The notes: a model not told the origin generated them from the sequence alone. A DNA stretch of 64,000 nt from Mycobacterium sp. Root135 (GCF_001426545.1 NZ_LMEZ01000005.1:278902-342901), one strand, 5' to 3'; shown: positions 17,007 to 24,824, counted from the stretch's first letter. Translations and numbers: made by a program.

Positions 17007-18680
17007 ATGACCAGCGACGGCTCCACCCGCAGCGCCCAGCGCATCGTAGACGTGCTCACCGCCTACGAGGTGCCCTACGTATTCGGCGTGCCGGGTGCCA
17101 AGATCGACGCAGTCTATGACGCCCTGGTCGACGGTGGCCCTGAACTCGTCGTCTGCCGCCACGAACAGAACGCCGCGTTCATGGCCGGCGCCATCGGCCG
17201 ACTCACCGGCACACCAGGTGTCGTGCTGGTCACCTCCGGACCAGGCACCACCAACCTGGCGACCGGACTGCTCACCGCCAACACCGAGCAGGACCCCGTC
17301 GTCGCCCTGTGCGGCGCCGTGGGCCGAGCCGACCGACTCAAACGCACCCATCAGTCGATGGATGCCGCCGCATTCCTCACGACGGTCACCAAACACACCG
17401 GCGAGGTCAACGACCCCGACAACGCCGCCGAGGCCACCGTGGGAGCGTTTCGCGCCGCGCTCACCGAACCGCAGGGGGCCGCCGCACTCGTGCTCCCCGC
17501 CGACGTGCTCAGTTCCCCCACTGCAGCGGCCATCACCACCCGACACCCCCTACCCGCACTGGCCGGCGCGCCCGTCTCTGCGATCCGCGCGGCCGCCGAC
17601 ATCATCGCGGCCGCGAAACGCCCCGTCCTACTGGTCGGCGTCCGAGGGGCGGCACCCGACAGCTGTAAAGCGTTGCGCGAACTCGTTTCCGCCACCAAGT
17701 TGCCCGTGGTCGAGACATTCCAGGGCGCCGGCGTGATCTCCCGCGAGCTCGAATCGCACTACCTGGGACGCGTCGGACTTTTCCGCAATCAGCCCGGTGA
17801 CATCCTCGTCTCGGAAGCCGACGTCCTGATCACCGTCGGGTATGACGCAGTCGAGTACGACCCGGGCCTGTGGAACGACGACCCGGCCCGCACCGTCATC
17901 CACATCGACTCCCTGCCCGCTGGGATCGACAATCACTACCAGCCCGTCAGCGAACTGCGCGGCAACATCGCCGACTCACTGGTCGAGCTCACCCAGCTGC
18001 TCTCCGGTATGACACTCGCCGACACCTACGTCGACGACATCACTCGCCAACGTCAGGCGCTGGCCGACATCGACACCACCGAGCGTGCAATACCGCCTGC
18101 CGCAACGGGACTCAACCCCACCGCGGTGGTGCTGGCATTGCGGGAGCACCTAGACGATGACGCGACGATCGCCTGCGACGTCGGCTCGGTGTACATCTAC
18201 ATGGCCCGACACTTCCGGGTCTACGAACCCCGACGGCTGCTGTTCTCCAACGGACAACAAACCCTCGGCGTCGCGCTGCCCTGGGCCATGGCGGCCGCGC
18301 TGGTGCGCCCCGGCACTCACATCGTGTCCATTTCCGGAGACGGTGGGTTCCTGTTCTCCGCCCAAGAACTCGAAACAGCTGCGCGCCTGGGACTCAATCT
18401 CACCCACGTCATCCTGCGCGACAACACTTACGACATGGTCGGATTCCAGGAAGTCCTCAAGTACGGCCGCAAGTCCGGTGTGCAACTGGGTGATTACGAC
18501 ATCACCAACTACGCCGCAGCTTTCGGTGCCCGCGGATACCGCGTCGACTCCCTCGATGCATTCGCAGCCACGCTGGCGCAGGCTCTCGGCGAAGACGGAC
18601 CGTCGGTGATCGACGTTGCCGTCGACTACAGCAGGAACACCGACTTGGCCGCGCACCTGCACGACGATGTCTTCGAGTGA
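17007..18680 (+). CDS. catabolic-type acetolactate synthase
   Basis: 557 residues, a three-domain ThDP enzyme. The catalytic Glu is in VVCRHEQNAAFMAGAIGRLT (about residues 47-66). GTPGVVLVTSGPGTTNL and RTHQSMDAAAFLTTVTKHT (about 110-130) match the AlsS/BudB branch rather than anabolic IlvB. The ThDP motif runs from GDGGFLFSAQELE to LRDNTYDMV (about 445-475). There is no FAD-type anabolic insertion or partner regulatory subunit gene. The reaction joins two pyruvates to 2-acetolactate plus CO2. The next gene is acetolactate decarboxylase, so the product is probably acetoin rather than valine. A LysR box lies 100 bp upstream. Confidence 0.88.
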   Translation: MTSDGSTRSAQRIVDVLTAYEVPYVFGVPGAKIDAVYDALVDGGPELVVCRHEQNAAFMAGAIGRLTGTPGVVLVTSGPGTTNLATGLLTANTEQDPVVALCGAVGRADRLKRTHQSMDAAAFLTTVTKHTGEVNDPDNAAEATVGAFRAALTEPQGAAALVLPADVLSSPTAAAITTRHPLPALAGAPVSAIRAAADIIAAAKRPVLLVGVRGAAPDSCKALRELVSATKLPVVETFQGAGVISRELESHYLGRVGLFRNQPGDILVSEADVLITVGYDAVEYDPGLWNDDPARTVIHIDSLPAGIDNHYQPVSELRGNIADSLVELTQLLSGMTLADTYVDDITRQRQALADIDTTERAIPPAATGLNPTAVVLALREHLDDDATIACDVGSVYIYMARHFRVYEPRRLLFSNGQQTLGVALPWAMAAALVRPGTHIVSISGDGGFLFSAQELETAARLGLNLTHVILRDNTYDMVGFQEVLKYGRKSGVQLGDYDITNYAAAFGARGYRVDSLDAFAATLAQALGEDGPSVIDVAVDYSRNTDLAAHLHDDVFE

Positions 18681-18690
18681 TGTCGGCGCC

Positions 18691-19497
18691 ATGACATCAG
18701 GACACAGCAGCACCCTTGATCAGTTCGCCACGTGGGCGCGCCGGATGCTCGCCCACCACAACGCGACGGCCACCGGTGATTCACGCAGCGCCGAAGTCTT
18801 CCAAACCTCGACCATGAGCGCGCTGCTCGACGGCGTGTACGACGGCGACGTCACCATCGAGGAGCTGTTGCGCCACGGCGACTTCGGCCTGGGCACCTTC
18901 AACCGCCTTGACGGCGAAATGATCGTCCTCGACGGCGTGTGCCATCACCTGCACGCCGACGGCAGCGCCACCGTAGCCGACTCCGCAGACCGCACACCGT
19001 TCGCGGCGGTCACCCACTTCACACCCAGCACCACCCTCACCGTCGACGCCCCCACCAGCCGGGCCGACGTCCTCGCCCTGATCGACCAGACGGTTGAGAG
19101 CCCCAACCTGATCTACGCGATCCGCGTCACCGGCACGTTCTCGACTGTCCACACCCGCACCGTCAAGGCCCAGACACCGCCCTACCCGCCGCTGACCGAG
19201 GCCAGCGACGGACAAGCGGTCAAGACATTCGAACGAGTGGACGGAGGGCTCGTCGGCTTCCGCACGCCGGATTTCGAACAGGGCATTTCGGTGGCCGGCT
19301 ATCACCTGCACTTCCTCGACGCCGCCCGCACCAGCGGCGGTCATGTCCTCGACTTCACCTTGGACTCCGGGCATGTCGCGATCAGCACCGCCTCCGAGCT
19401 ACACCTGCGCCTGCCGACATCCGGAGCGTTCCTGCACGCCGATCTCACCGGCGAGGATGTGTCCGCGCAAATTCACCACGCAGAGGGAGGTGACTGA
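18691..19497 (+). CDS. alpha-acetolactate decarboxylase
   Basis: 268 residues from the ATG at 18691; an ATG at 18667 overlapping the synthase stop would add eight. The zinc site is seen as GYHLHFL with a third His eleven residues on (SGGHVLDF), and NRLDGEMIVLDG carries the conserved acidic residue and loop. The enzyme converts 2-acetolactate to acetoin and CO2, consuming a proton. It follows acetolactate synthase by a few bases, giving a complete pyruvate-to-acetoin branch, which is unusual for a mycobacterium in my knowledge. The next gene overlaps its 3' end by 8 bp. Confidence 0.9.
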   Translation: MTSGHSSTLDQFATWARRMLAHHNATATGDSRSAEVFQTSTMSALLDGVYDGDVTIEELLRHGDFGLGTFNRLDGEMIVLDGVCHHLHADGSATVADSADRTPFAAVTHFTPSTTLTVDAPTSRADVLALIDQTVESPNLIYAIRVTGTFSTVHTRTVKAQTPPYPPLTEASDGQAVKTFERVDGGLVGFRTPDFEQGISVAGYHLHFLDAARTSGGHVLDFTLDSGHVAISTASELHLRLPTSGAFLHADLTGEDVSAQIHHAEGGD

Positions 19498-19876
19498 ACA
19501 CCCCACCGCCCAAGTCCGAGTCCCACCACCATCGTCTTCGGTCGCACCAAAGGAGCACCTCATCCCCGACATCAACTCATCGCCGCGCGGCGCGGCTCGA
19601 CGATTCACCCCGGAGCTCGCCGATCTCGTCGATTCCCCTCTGTACGAACAGATTTGGTCAGATGAACGGCTAAGCCCCCGCGATCGCAGTATCGCCACCT
19701 TGAGCGCACTCATCGCGCTGTACCGTCCCGACGAGCTACGAGCGCACCTGCGGCGCGGCATCGACAACGGGCTCACCACCGACGAAATATCCGCGTTGAT
19801 AACCCATATCGCCTTCTACGCCGGGTTCCCCGCGGCGATCTCCGCCTCGGTGATCGCAGCGGACACGTTGCTCTGA
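19490..19876 (+). CDS. carboxymuconolactone decarboxylase-family protein (PcaC-like, no CxxC)
   Basis: 128 residues from the GTG at 19490, which has AGAGGGAG upstream and overlaps the acetolactate decarboxylase stop; the longer upstream frame is spurious. The core (LSPRDRSIATLSALIALYRP, ELRAHLRRGIDNGLTTDEI, then THIAFYAGFPAAISA) is the gamma-carboxymuconolactone decarboxylase type and lacks the AhpD Cys pair. Enzymes of this type decarboxylate or isomerise lactone/keto acids in aromatic degradation; the substrate here is unknown. Tight coupling to the acetoin genes suggests it acts in the same process. Confidence 0.85.
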   Translation: MTEHPTAQVRVPPPSSSVAPKEHLIPDINSSPRGAARRFTPELADLVDSPLYEQIWSDERLSPRDRSIATLSALIALYRPDELRAHLRRGIDNGLTTDEISALITHIAFYAGFPAAISASVIAADTLL

Positions 19877-19887
19877 CAGGACGGATG

Positions 19888-20019
19888 TCAGCGAGGATTA
19901 GGCCCATCGGTGCGCCGACGGTCTCCGCGGCGGTGGATGAGGGTGCCGAAGAGCACGGCAAGTGCACATCCGATCACGACGGCGCCGATCGGTGACTTCG
20001 CGGGTGTGGGGGTCACCAC
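19888..20019 (-). CDS. possible small membrane protein downstream of the OYE gene
   Basis: A 43-codon frame starting GTG at 20019 (or 20016) five bases after the Old Yellow Enzyme stop. It encodes VVTPTPAKSPIGAVVIGCAL and then AVLFGTLIHRRGDRRRTD: one hydrophobic helix of about 20 residues followed by a basic tail, as expected for a small membrane protein. There is no convincing ribosome site, so it would depend on coupling. No family is recognised. Confidence 0.3.
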   Translation of the reverse strand: MVTPTPAKSPIGAVVIGCALAVLFGTLIHRRGDRRRTDGPNPR

Positions 20020-20024
20020 GGCGC

Positions 20025-21170
20025 CTACGAGATGGAGGTCGATTGACTGGTGTGGACGTCTCGCATTGCGTAGTCGGTGTATCCGTGTGGCCCCGGTGTG
20101 TAGTAGGTGGTGTGGTCCGGAGGGGTGAGTGCTGCGCCATCGGCGAACCGCTGCGGAAGGTCGGGGTTGGAGATGAACGCTTGACCGAAGGCGACCAAGT
20201 CTGCGACGCCACTTCCGATTAGATGGTTGCCCCGCGCCTGAGTCATGTCGACGTTGACCATCACGGTGCCGGAGAACTCAGACCGAAAGTGCGAGAACAT
20301 GCCGTCACCGCCGAGTCCGTGTAGCGGGGTGGTACTGAGATCTGCCATCGCGCCCATGAGCATCCAGTGCGAGATCGGATAGGCGCTGAGTCTGTCGGCG
20401 ACGTATTCGGCTGTGGCGAGAGTGTCGTCGGTCGAGCGAAATCGCCCAGACTCCGCCCAGGCGGGTCCGGCCTTGACGCCGACCCGGCCGATGTCCATGC
20501 GGGTTCCGACGGCGTCGAGGATGTCGAACAGGAGGCGGGCGCGGTTGGCGATGCTACCGCCGTAAGCGTCCGTGCGGTCGTTGGTGGCCGGGTTGAGGAA
20601 TTGGCTGATCAGGTAGCTGAAGCCGGCCTGTAGTTGTACGCCGTCGAAGCCCGCCCGGACGGCATTGGCTGCGGCAGTGGCGAAATCGTTGACAGTGCCG
20701 GCAATGTCGCGCGTGGTCATGGCACGTGGCGTGGTGGTGGGCTTGACTCCCGTCGGCGTCGGGGCTCGCATCTCCGGGTTGATCGCCGAGGGCGCAAGCG
20801 GCGGTGCTCCGTCGAAGAAGTCGGGATGAGAAATGGAACCGGCATGCCATAACTGGGCGAAGATGGTTCCGCCTCGCTGGTGCACCGCGTCGGTCGCCAC
20901 CGCCCAACCGCGCACCTGTTCATCGGTGAATAGCCCTGGTACGTCACGCCATCCGACGGCATCCCGGCTGACCCAGATGCCCTCCGTGACGATCAAGCCA
21001 GCCGACGCGCGCTGCGCATAGTACTCGGCGTGCAGTTCGGTCGGAACGAAGTCCGGGTTGGTCGCGCGACACCGCGTCAACGGCGCCATCACCACTCGAT
21101 TGGCCAACTCGAGATCACCCATTCGGTAGGGCGTGAGGAGGGGTTGGACGGGATTCGCCGCGGTGGTCAT
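20025..21170 (-). CDS. Old Yellow Enzyme-family alkene reductase with altered substrate-anchor residues
   Basis: 381 residues with the TIM-barrel OYE/NemA pattern: TPYRMGDLELANRVVMAPLT, SRDAVGWRDVPGLFTDEQV, IFAQLWHAGSISHPDFF and the FMN-binding C-terminal region. In most OYEs the anchor pair is His-x-x-Asn/His within VExHGANGYL. Here the aligned segment is VQLQAGFSYLISQFL, so Gln and Phe replace the anchors, followed by a normal NDRTDAYGGS. FMN reduction should remain, but enone binding must differ. It is divergent from the deazaflavin reductase-tetR operon with a palindromic operator between them, suggesting TetR control and a role in electrophile stress. Confidence 0.87.
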   Translation of the reverse strand: MTTAANPVQPLLTPYRMGDLELANRVVMAPLTRCRATNPDFVPTELHAEYYAQRASAGLIVTEGIWVSRDAVGWRDVPGLFTDEQVRGWAVATDAVHQRGGTIFAQLWHAGSISHPDFFDGAPPLAPSAINPEMRAPTPTGVKPTTTPRAMTTRDIAGTVNDFATAAANAVRAGFDGVQLQAGFSYLISQFLNPATNDRTDAYGGSIANRARLLFDILDAVGTRMDIGRVGVKAGPAWAESGRFRSTDDTLATAEYVADRLSAYPISHWMLMGAMADLSTTPLHGLGGDGMFSHFRSEFSGTVMVNVDMTQARGNHLIGSGVADLVAFGQAFISNPDLPQRFADGAALTPPDHTTYYTPGPHGYTDYAMRDVHTSQSTSIS

Positions 21171-21197
21171 CTGGTCGACGGTAACCCATCGAGTGGA

Positions 21198-21223
21198 ATT
21201 AATGCAATTATCTTTGCGTTAAT
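21198..21223. promoter_or_regulatory. palindromic operator for the TetR regulator, site 1
   Basis: ATTAATGCAA, six bases, then TTGCGTTAAT: arms complementary at nine of ten positions. It lies between the divergent OYE (start 21170) and deazaflavin reductase (ATG 21253) genes. The core TAAWGCAA-N6-TTGCRTTA is repeated at 22842-22871, upstream of the hydrolase at 22913. Confidence 0.65.
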
Positions 21224-21252
21224 GCCATCACCACGACGAGAGGATCACCCAC

Positions 21253-21686
21253 ATGATCACTGATGCACCCTATGAACCGAGCCCCCTAGCCCGCGAGCGC
21301 GCGCAGTCGCGTTGTACGAAGCCACCGACGGAACCATGGGCGACACCTTGGAGGGCCGACCGGTGGTCATCCTGACCCACCTCGGCGCCAAGTCCGGATC
21401 GGTGCGCAAGTCGCCCTTGATGCGCATCGAGCACGACGGCAGCTACGCCGTCATCGCCTCGAACGGCGGTGCCGCGCGAGATCCCTTGTGGGCGGGCAAC
21501 ATCGACGTCAACCCTGCGGTACGCATCCAGGACGGTGCGACCGTCCACGATCTACGCGCACGTCGGGTGTTCGATGAGGAACAGGAGCAGTGGTGGCTTC
21601 GGGCGTACGAGACATTCGCGCCGTTCGCCGGATACCGCGAGGCAGCAGGTCGTGACGTGCCGTTGTACGTCCTCGAACCGGCATGA
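21253..21686 (+). pseudogene. deazaflavin-dependent nitroreductase (DDN) family gene with N-terminal frameshift
   Basis: From the ATG at 21253 (GAGAGG upstream) the frame reads MITDAPYEPSPLARERAQ, a normal DDN-family N-terminus, and then goes out of frame. The frame one base earlier continues LYEATDGTMGDTLEGRPVVI, LTHLGAKSGSVRKSPLMRIE and HDGSYAVIASNGGAARDPLW to the usual C-terminus YVLEPA at 21686. A single missing base near 21306 (in CGCAG|TCGCG) explains the break. The intact protein would be about 144 residues and would reduce activated alkenes or nitro compounds with reduced F420. A TTG at 21312 could start a truncated form. Either a recent mutation or a sequence error. The tetR reading frame overlaps its stop. 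Confidence 0.75.
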
Positions 21687-21724
21687 CGTCGCCCCGGCGA
21701 GGCCGCCTCGTTTACAGTCGCTTC

Positions 21725-22270
21725 ATGAGTACGCATCGACCGGTCAAGCGACCCGGCGGACGTACTGCAGCGGTCACGAACGCGATCCGCTCGGCGGTCG
21801 AGGACCTTGTGACAGAGAAGGGCCGCGACAAGGTGACCATCCCCATGGTCGCCGAACGCGCCGGAGTCAACGCCACCACCGTCTACCGCCGCTGGCCCGA
21901 CGCGGGCACGATGATCAACGACATCGCGACCTACCAGCTCGACCCGTCGCGGCCCCTGCCCGACACCGGCGACCTACGATCGGACGTCGCGGCCTGGGCC
22001 ACGGAGGTCTTGCTGCACTACCGCAAACCGGTCAACGCCGCTCTTCTGCGAGCGGGATCGGCGAACGCCGGCGAGTCTCAATCCGACTGCCTTCGTGGCC
22101 TTCTCGACGAGGTCAGCGCCCTCGTCGCGCGAGCGGGGGACGACGCTCCGGTGACCGCACAGGAGGTGGTCGACGGGGTGCTCGCCCCAGTGATGTACCG
22201 GATCATCTTCATCCCGTCGAGCCTCACCGACGACTACGCCGAACGGCTCACCGACAAGCTGTTCGGGTGA
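21725..22270 (+). CDS. TetR-family transcriptional regulator
   Basis: 181 residues from the ATG at 21725. An in-frame ATG at 21683, overlapping the previous stop as ATGA, would add 14. The N-terminal HTH is clear: AVEDLVTEKGRDKVTIPMVA, then ERAGVNATTVYRRWPDAGTM. The C-terminal ligand domain (about residues 75-180) resembles the TetR_C group with YRIIFIPSSLTDDYAERL. TACAGT six bases before ATG 21725 could be a -10 of a leaderless message. It sits between the DDN-like gene and the TIGR03086 gene, and two matching palindromes nearby are its probable operators. It is probably a repressor of reductase/detoxification genes. Confidence 0.88.
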   Translation: MSTHRPVKRPGGRTAAVTNAIRSAVEDLVTEKGRDKVTIPMVAERAGVNATTVYRRWPDAGTMINDIATYQLDPSRPLPDTGDLRSDVAAWATEVLLHYRKPVNAALLRAGSANAGESQSDCLRGLLDEVSALVARAGDDAPVTAQEVVDGVLAPVMYRIIFIPSSLTDDYAERLTDKLFG

Positions 22271-22821
22271 ACGAATTGGCCAACGCGGAAATGGCCTTCG
22301 AAGTTCTGGAACGCGCGCTGAGTTCCGTCGACGACGGACAACTGGGAAATGCGACGCCATGCCGCGACTACGACGTCGCCGACCTCGCCGGACACCTCGT
22401 CGACAGCGTCACCCGCATCAGCGGCGCAGCGGGCGTCGCCGTCACTGCACCGACCGGCGGCGCGATCACGGGACTGCTGGACGCGGGACGTGACGCCGTC
22501 GCGGGCTGGCGACGGCGGGGACTCGACGGCGACGTGCCCTTCGCCGGCCGCATGATGTCCGCCCGGGATCTTCTGGGTGTCATCGGCCTCGAATTCCTGG
22601 TGCACGGTTGGGATTTCGCCACCGCGATCGGTGACACCCTCGACGTGCCCGACGGGCTGGCCGACGACGTGCTGCGCATCGGCCTCAGCACGGTGACCCC
22701 GCAGAGCCGGCGCAACGCCGGGTTCGACGAACCAGTCACGATCGGCGCCGACGCGAGTGCGCTCGACCGACTGCTTGCCTTCACCGGCCGGGATCCCGCG
22801 GCGGGGATCCCCTTGCGCTGA
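22267..22821 (+). CDS. TIGR03086-family metal-binding (DinB/maleylpyruvate isomerase-like) protein
   Basis: 184 residues from the GTG at 22267, which overlaps the tetR stop as GTGA; the 450-codon frame extending far upstream is spurious. The pattern NATPCRDYDVADLAGHLVDS, then FLVHGWDFATAIG and a C-terminal FTGRDP is typical of TIGR03086 proteins, a branch of the mycothiol-dependent maleylpyruvate isomerase/DinB superfamily. The His of AGHLVDS and HGWDFA are the expected metal ligands. Such proteins are thought to act in thiol-dependent detoxification, but individual reactions are mostly unknown. It is co-transcribed with tetR. Confidence 0.87.
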   Translation: MNELANAEMAFEVLERALSSVDDGQLGNATPCRDYDVADLAGHLVDSVTRISGAAGVAVTAPTGGAITGLLDAGRDAVAGWRRRGLDGDVPFAGRMMSARDLLGVIGLEFLVHGWDFATAIGDTLDVPDGLADDVLRIGLSTVTPQSRRNAGFDEPVTIGADASALDRLLAFTGRDPAAGIPLR

Positions 22822-22841
22822 CGGCATCCGTCGCCTAGCTT

Positions 22842-22871
22842 GACCTAAAGCAAATACATTTGCATTAGGTC
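22842..22871. promoter_or_regulatory. 30-bp near-perfect palindrome, operator for the TetR regulator, site 2
   Basis: Two 14-base arms (GACCTAAAGCAAAT and its complement with one mismatch) are separated by AC. The centre, TAAAGCAA-N6-TTGCATTA, has the same half-sites and six-base gap as the operator at 21198-21223. It lies 42 bp before the hydrolase start at 22913. Confidence 0.7.
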
Positions 22872-22912
22872 TGCGGTTCGTCGCAGCCATCCCCCCTGTC
22901 GAGAGAAGCTCA

Positions 22913-23650
22913 ATGAGCACCACCACCCCGACCGTCGTGCTCGTGCACGGAGCCTTCGCCGACGCCTCCGGGTACGCCGGCGTCATCCTCGAACTCCACG
23001 CCGCGGGAATTACCGTCGTCGCGCCACCAAACCCGTTGCGCGGACTCACCTTCGACGCGGTCTCCGTGCGTGCCTTCGTCGGCGCCGTCCGCGGTCCCGT
23101 CGTATTGGTCGGCCATTCCTACGGCGGAGCGGTCATCACCCAGGCCGCCGTAGGGCTGGACAACGTCAAGGCCCTCGTCTACTTGGCAGCGTTCGCACTC
23201 GACGAGGGCCAAAGCGCGGGTAGCGTCCAGGCGCCGTTCGCCGAACCTCTGCTCGCCAGCAACGCACGTCCGACCAGCTACCCGGCCGGTGCCGGCGCCG
23301 CCGAAGGGCCAGACTTGTTCATCGACGCCGAGGGCTTCCGGGAAACCTTCTGCGCCGACGTCCCCGTCGATGTCGCCACTGTTCTCGCCGCCACCCAACG
23401 ACCAGTCGCTGCAGCAACTTTAGGTGAGTTGTGTACCGGCGCAGCGTGGAAGACCGTTCCGTCGTGGTATCTGGTGTCAGCCCACGACAACGCCATCAAT
23501 CCCGACGCGCAACGCGCCATGTCCGAGCACATCGGCGCCACCACGGAGACGATCGACGGTTCGCACACCGCATTCATCGCCCAACCGGTCGCCGCAGCCG
23601 CATTCATCCTCACGGCCGTCGACCACGTACGCGGTGACGACCGTGTCTGA
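22913..23650 (+). CDS. alpha/beta hydrolase
   Basis: 245 residues; ATG at 22913 with GAGAAG upstream. The fold markers are VVLVHGAFADASGYAGV (oxyanion), GHSYGGAVIT (Ser near residue 74), an acid in VSAHDNAINPDAQ (about 190) and the catalytic His in DGSHTAFIAQP (about 215). It is a paralogue of the hydrolase at 15101 but keeps the full catalytic triad. It is probably cytosolic; the substrate is unknown (esters or lactones; some relatives are annotated as salicyl esterases). It follows the second TetR operator and overlaps the next, frameshifted, gene. Confidence 0.87.
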   Translation: MSTTTPTVVLVHGAFADASGYAGVILELHAAGITVVAPPNPLRGLTFDAVSVRAFVGAVRGPVVLVGHSYGGAVITQAAVGLDNVKALVYLAAFALDEGQSAGSVQAPFAEPLLASNARPTSYPAGAGAAEGPDLFIDAEGFRETFCADVPVDVATVLAATQRPVAAATLGELCTGAAWKTVPSWYLVSAHDNAINPDAQRAMSEHIGATTETIDGSHTAFIAQPVAAAAFILTAVDHVRGDDRV

Positions 23651-24363
23651 CCTGCTGGGGCTTGCCATCAAGGCCCACGGCGGTTTGCGGCGCTGGGATG
23701 AGCTGACCTCGGCAACGGGTCGCTTCGCCATCGGTGGGGCGATCTGGGGATTCAAGGGCGTGCCCGGTGTACTGGCCGACATCACCGTCGACCTGGAACT
23801 ACGCTCCGAGCGGGTCACCCTCAAACCGGTCGGCGGTGTCGACACCCACACTGCCTTCACCGACGGTCGGCTGGAACTACGGTCGACGTCTGGGAACTTG
23901 GTCGCCGCGGTCGACGACCCCAAGGATGCAATGGCGCGCCTACCCTACGACGCGCCATGGACAGCGATGGACGCCGCCTACTTCGCCAGCGAGGCGTGGT
24001 GGACCTACCTGACGGCGCCGTTCCTGTTCACATACAACGGGTTCGAGGTGGAGGAAGTGCAACCGTTCGTCGAGGCCGGCGTCAGTTACCGAACGCTGAA
24101 AGTCGCCTTCCCGGGACGAAATCGACAGCCACACCGCCGAACAGTTCTTTCACTTCCACGAGACCGGCCTGCTATTCCGACACACGTACACCGTCGACGT
24201 CCTCGACGGAGCCACCGGCGCGAACTACCCCAGTGAGTGGAAGATCATCGACGGCATCGCCGTACCCACGGTTCGGCGCATCTACGGTTACGACGCCGAT
24301 CGTCGGCGCATCCCAGAACCCGTCCTGGTGTCACTCGACATCAGCGAGCTTCGATTCCAGTGA
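23634..24363 (+). pseudogene. frameshifted gene of unknown function (conserved hypothetical)
   Basis: From the GTG at 23634 or 23643 the frame reads LLGLAIKAHGGLRRWDELTS to VEAGVSYRTLKVAFP. After an extra G in GGG at 24113-24115 the natural continuation is one frame over: DEIDSHTAEQFFHFHETGLL, FRHTYTVDVLDGATGANYPS and EWKIIDGIAVPTVRRIYGYD, ending RFQ at 24361. Removing one G restores a protein of about 242 residues. I recognise the pattern as a conserved actinobacterial hypothetical without assigned function (it has lipoprotein-carrier-like beta features). It overlaps the hydrolase upstream and the SnoaL-like gene downstream, so it was part of this operon. Confidence 0.65.
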
Positions 24364-24824
24364 CGACTCATGAAAGGTTGGCAGACCGATCCAATCTGCC
24401 GCCCACTCGGAAGGGAGAACCTCACATAACCGACTCACAGGCGAACAAGGCGCTCGTCATCTCGGCCTTCGACACTCTCTTCAACCAACGCGACTACGTT
24501 GCAGCCGAAGCATTTTGGTCACCGGAGTACGTCCAACACAGCGCGCACATCGGTCCCGGTCGCGACGGCCTGTTCGACCTCATCAAATCCGCCCCAAGCA
24601 CCCTCCGGTACGAGCACCAGCTCGTCGTCGCCGACGGGAACTTCGTCGTCCTGCACGGCAGATTCTCCGGTCGCGGCGATCTACCCAGCTGGATAGCGGC
24701 CGACGTCGTGCGGCTGGACGGCGGCCTGCTGGTCGAACACTGGGATGTACTGCAGGACGAGGCCACCCAAGCTCAGTCCCTCAGCGGGTCGCCCATGTTC
24801 GGCGGCACCTTTCCGACGCACTGA
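24360..24824 (+). CDS. SnoaL-like / nuclear transport factor 2 fold protein
   Basis: About 154 residues if the GTG at 24360 is used. The SnoaL-like alpha+beta barrel part begins ITDSQANKALVISAFDTLFN and continues with YVQHSAHIGPGRDGL and the His/Asp cone residues in WDVLQDEATQAQ. Members are polyketide cyclases or isomerases of unknown substrate. The start is odd. The best ribosome site, GGGAG at 24412-24416, precedes an ATA codon (ATA ACC GAC TCA) where family members would have ATG. Either ATG mutated to ATA, AUA is used, or translation starts at GTG 24360 overlapping the previous stop. It is the last gene before a hairpin terminator. Confidence 0.75.
   Translation: MTTHERLADRSNLPPTRKGEPHITDSQANKALVISAFDTLFNQRDYVAAEAFWSPEYVQHSAHIGPGRDGLFDLIKSAPSTLRYEHQLVVADGNFVVLHGRFSGRGDLPSWIAADVVRLDGGLLVEHWDVLQDEATQAQSLSGSPMFGGTFPTH

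Noticed and set aside
21469..22266. Upstream part of a 450-codon frame leading into the TIGR03086 gene
   Set aside because: It overlaps the deazaflavin reductase and tetR genes in another frame; the real gene begins at the GTG at 22267 overlapping the tetR stop.
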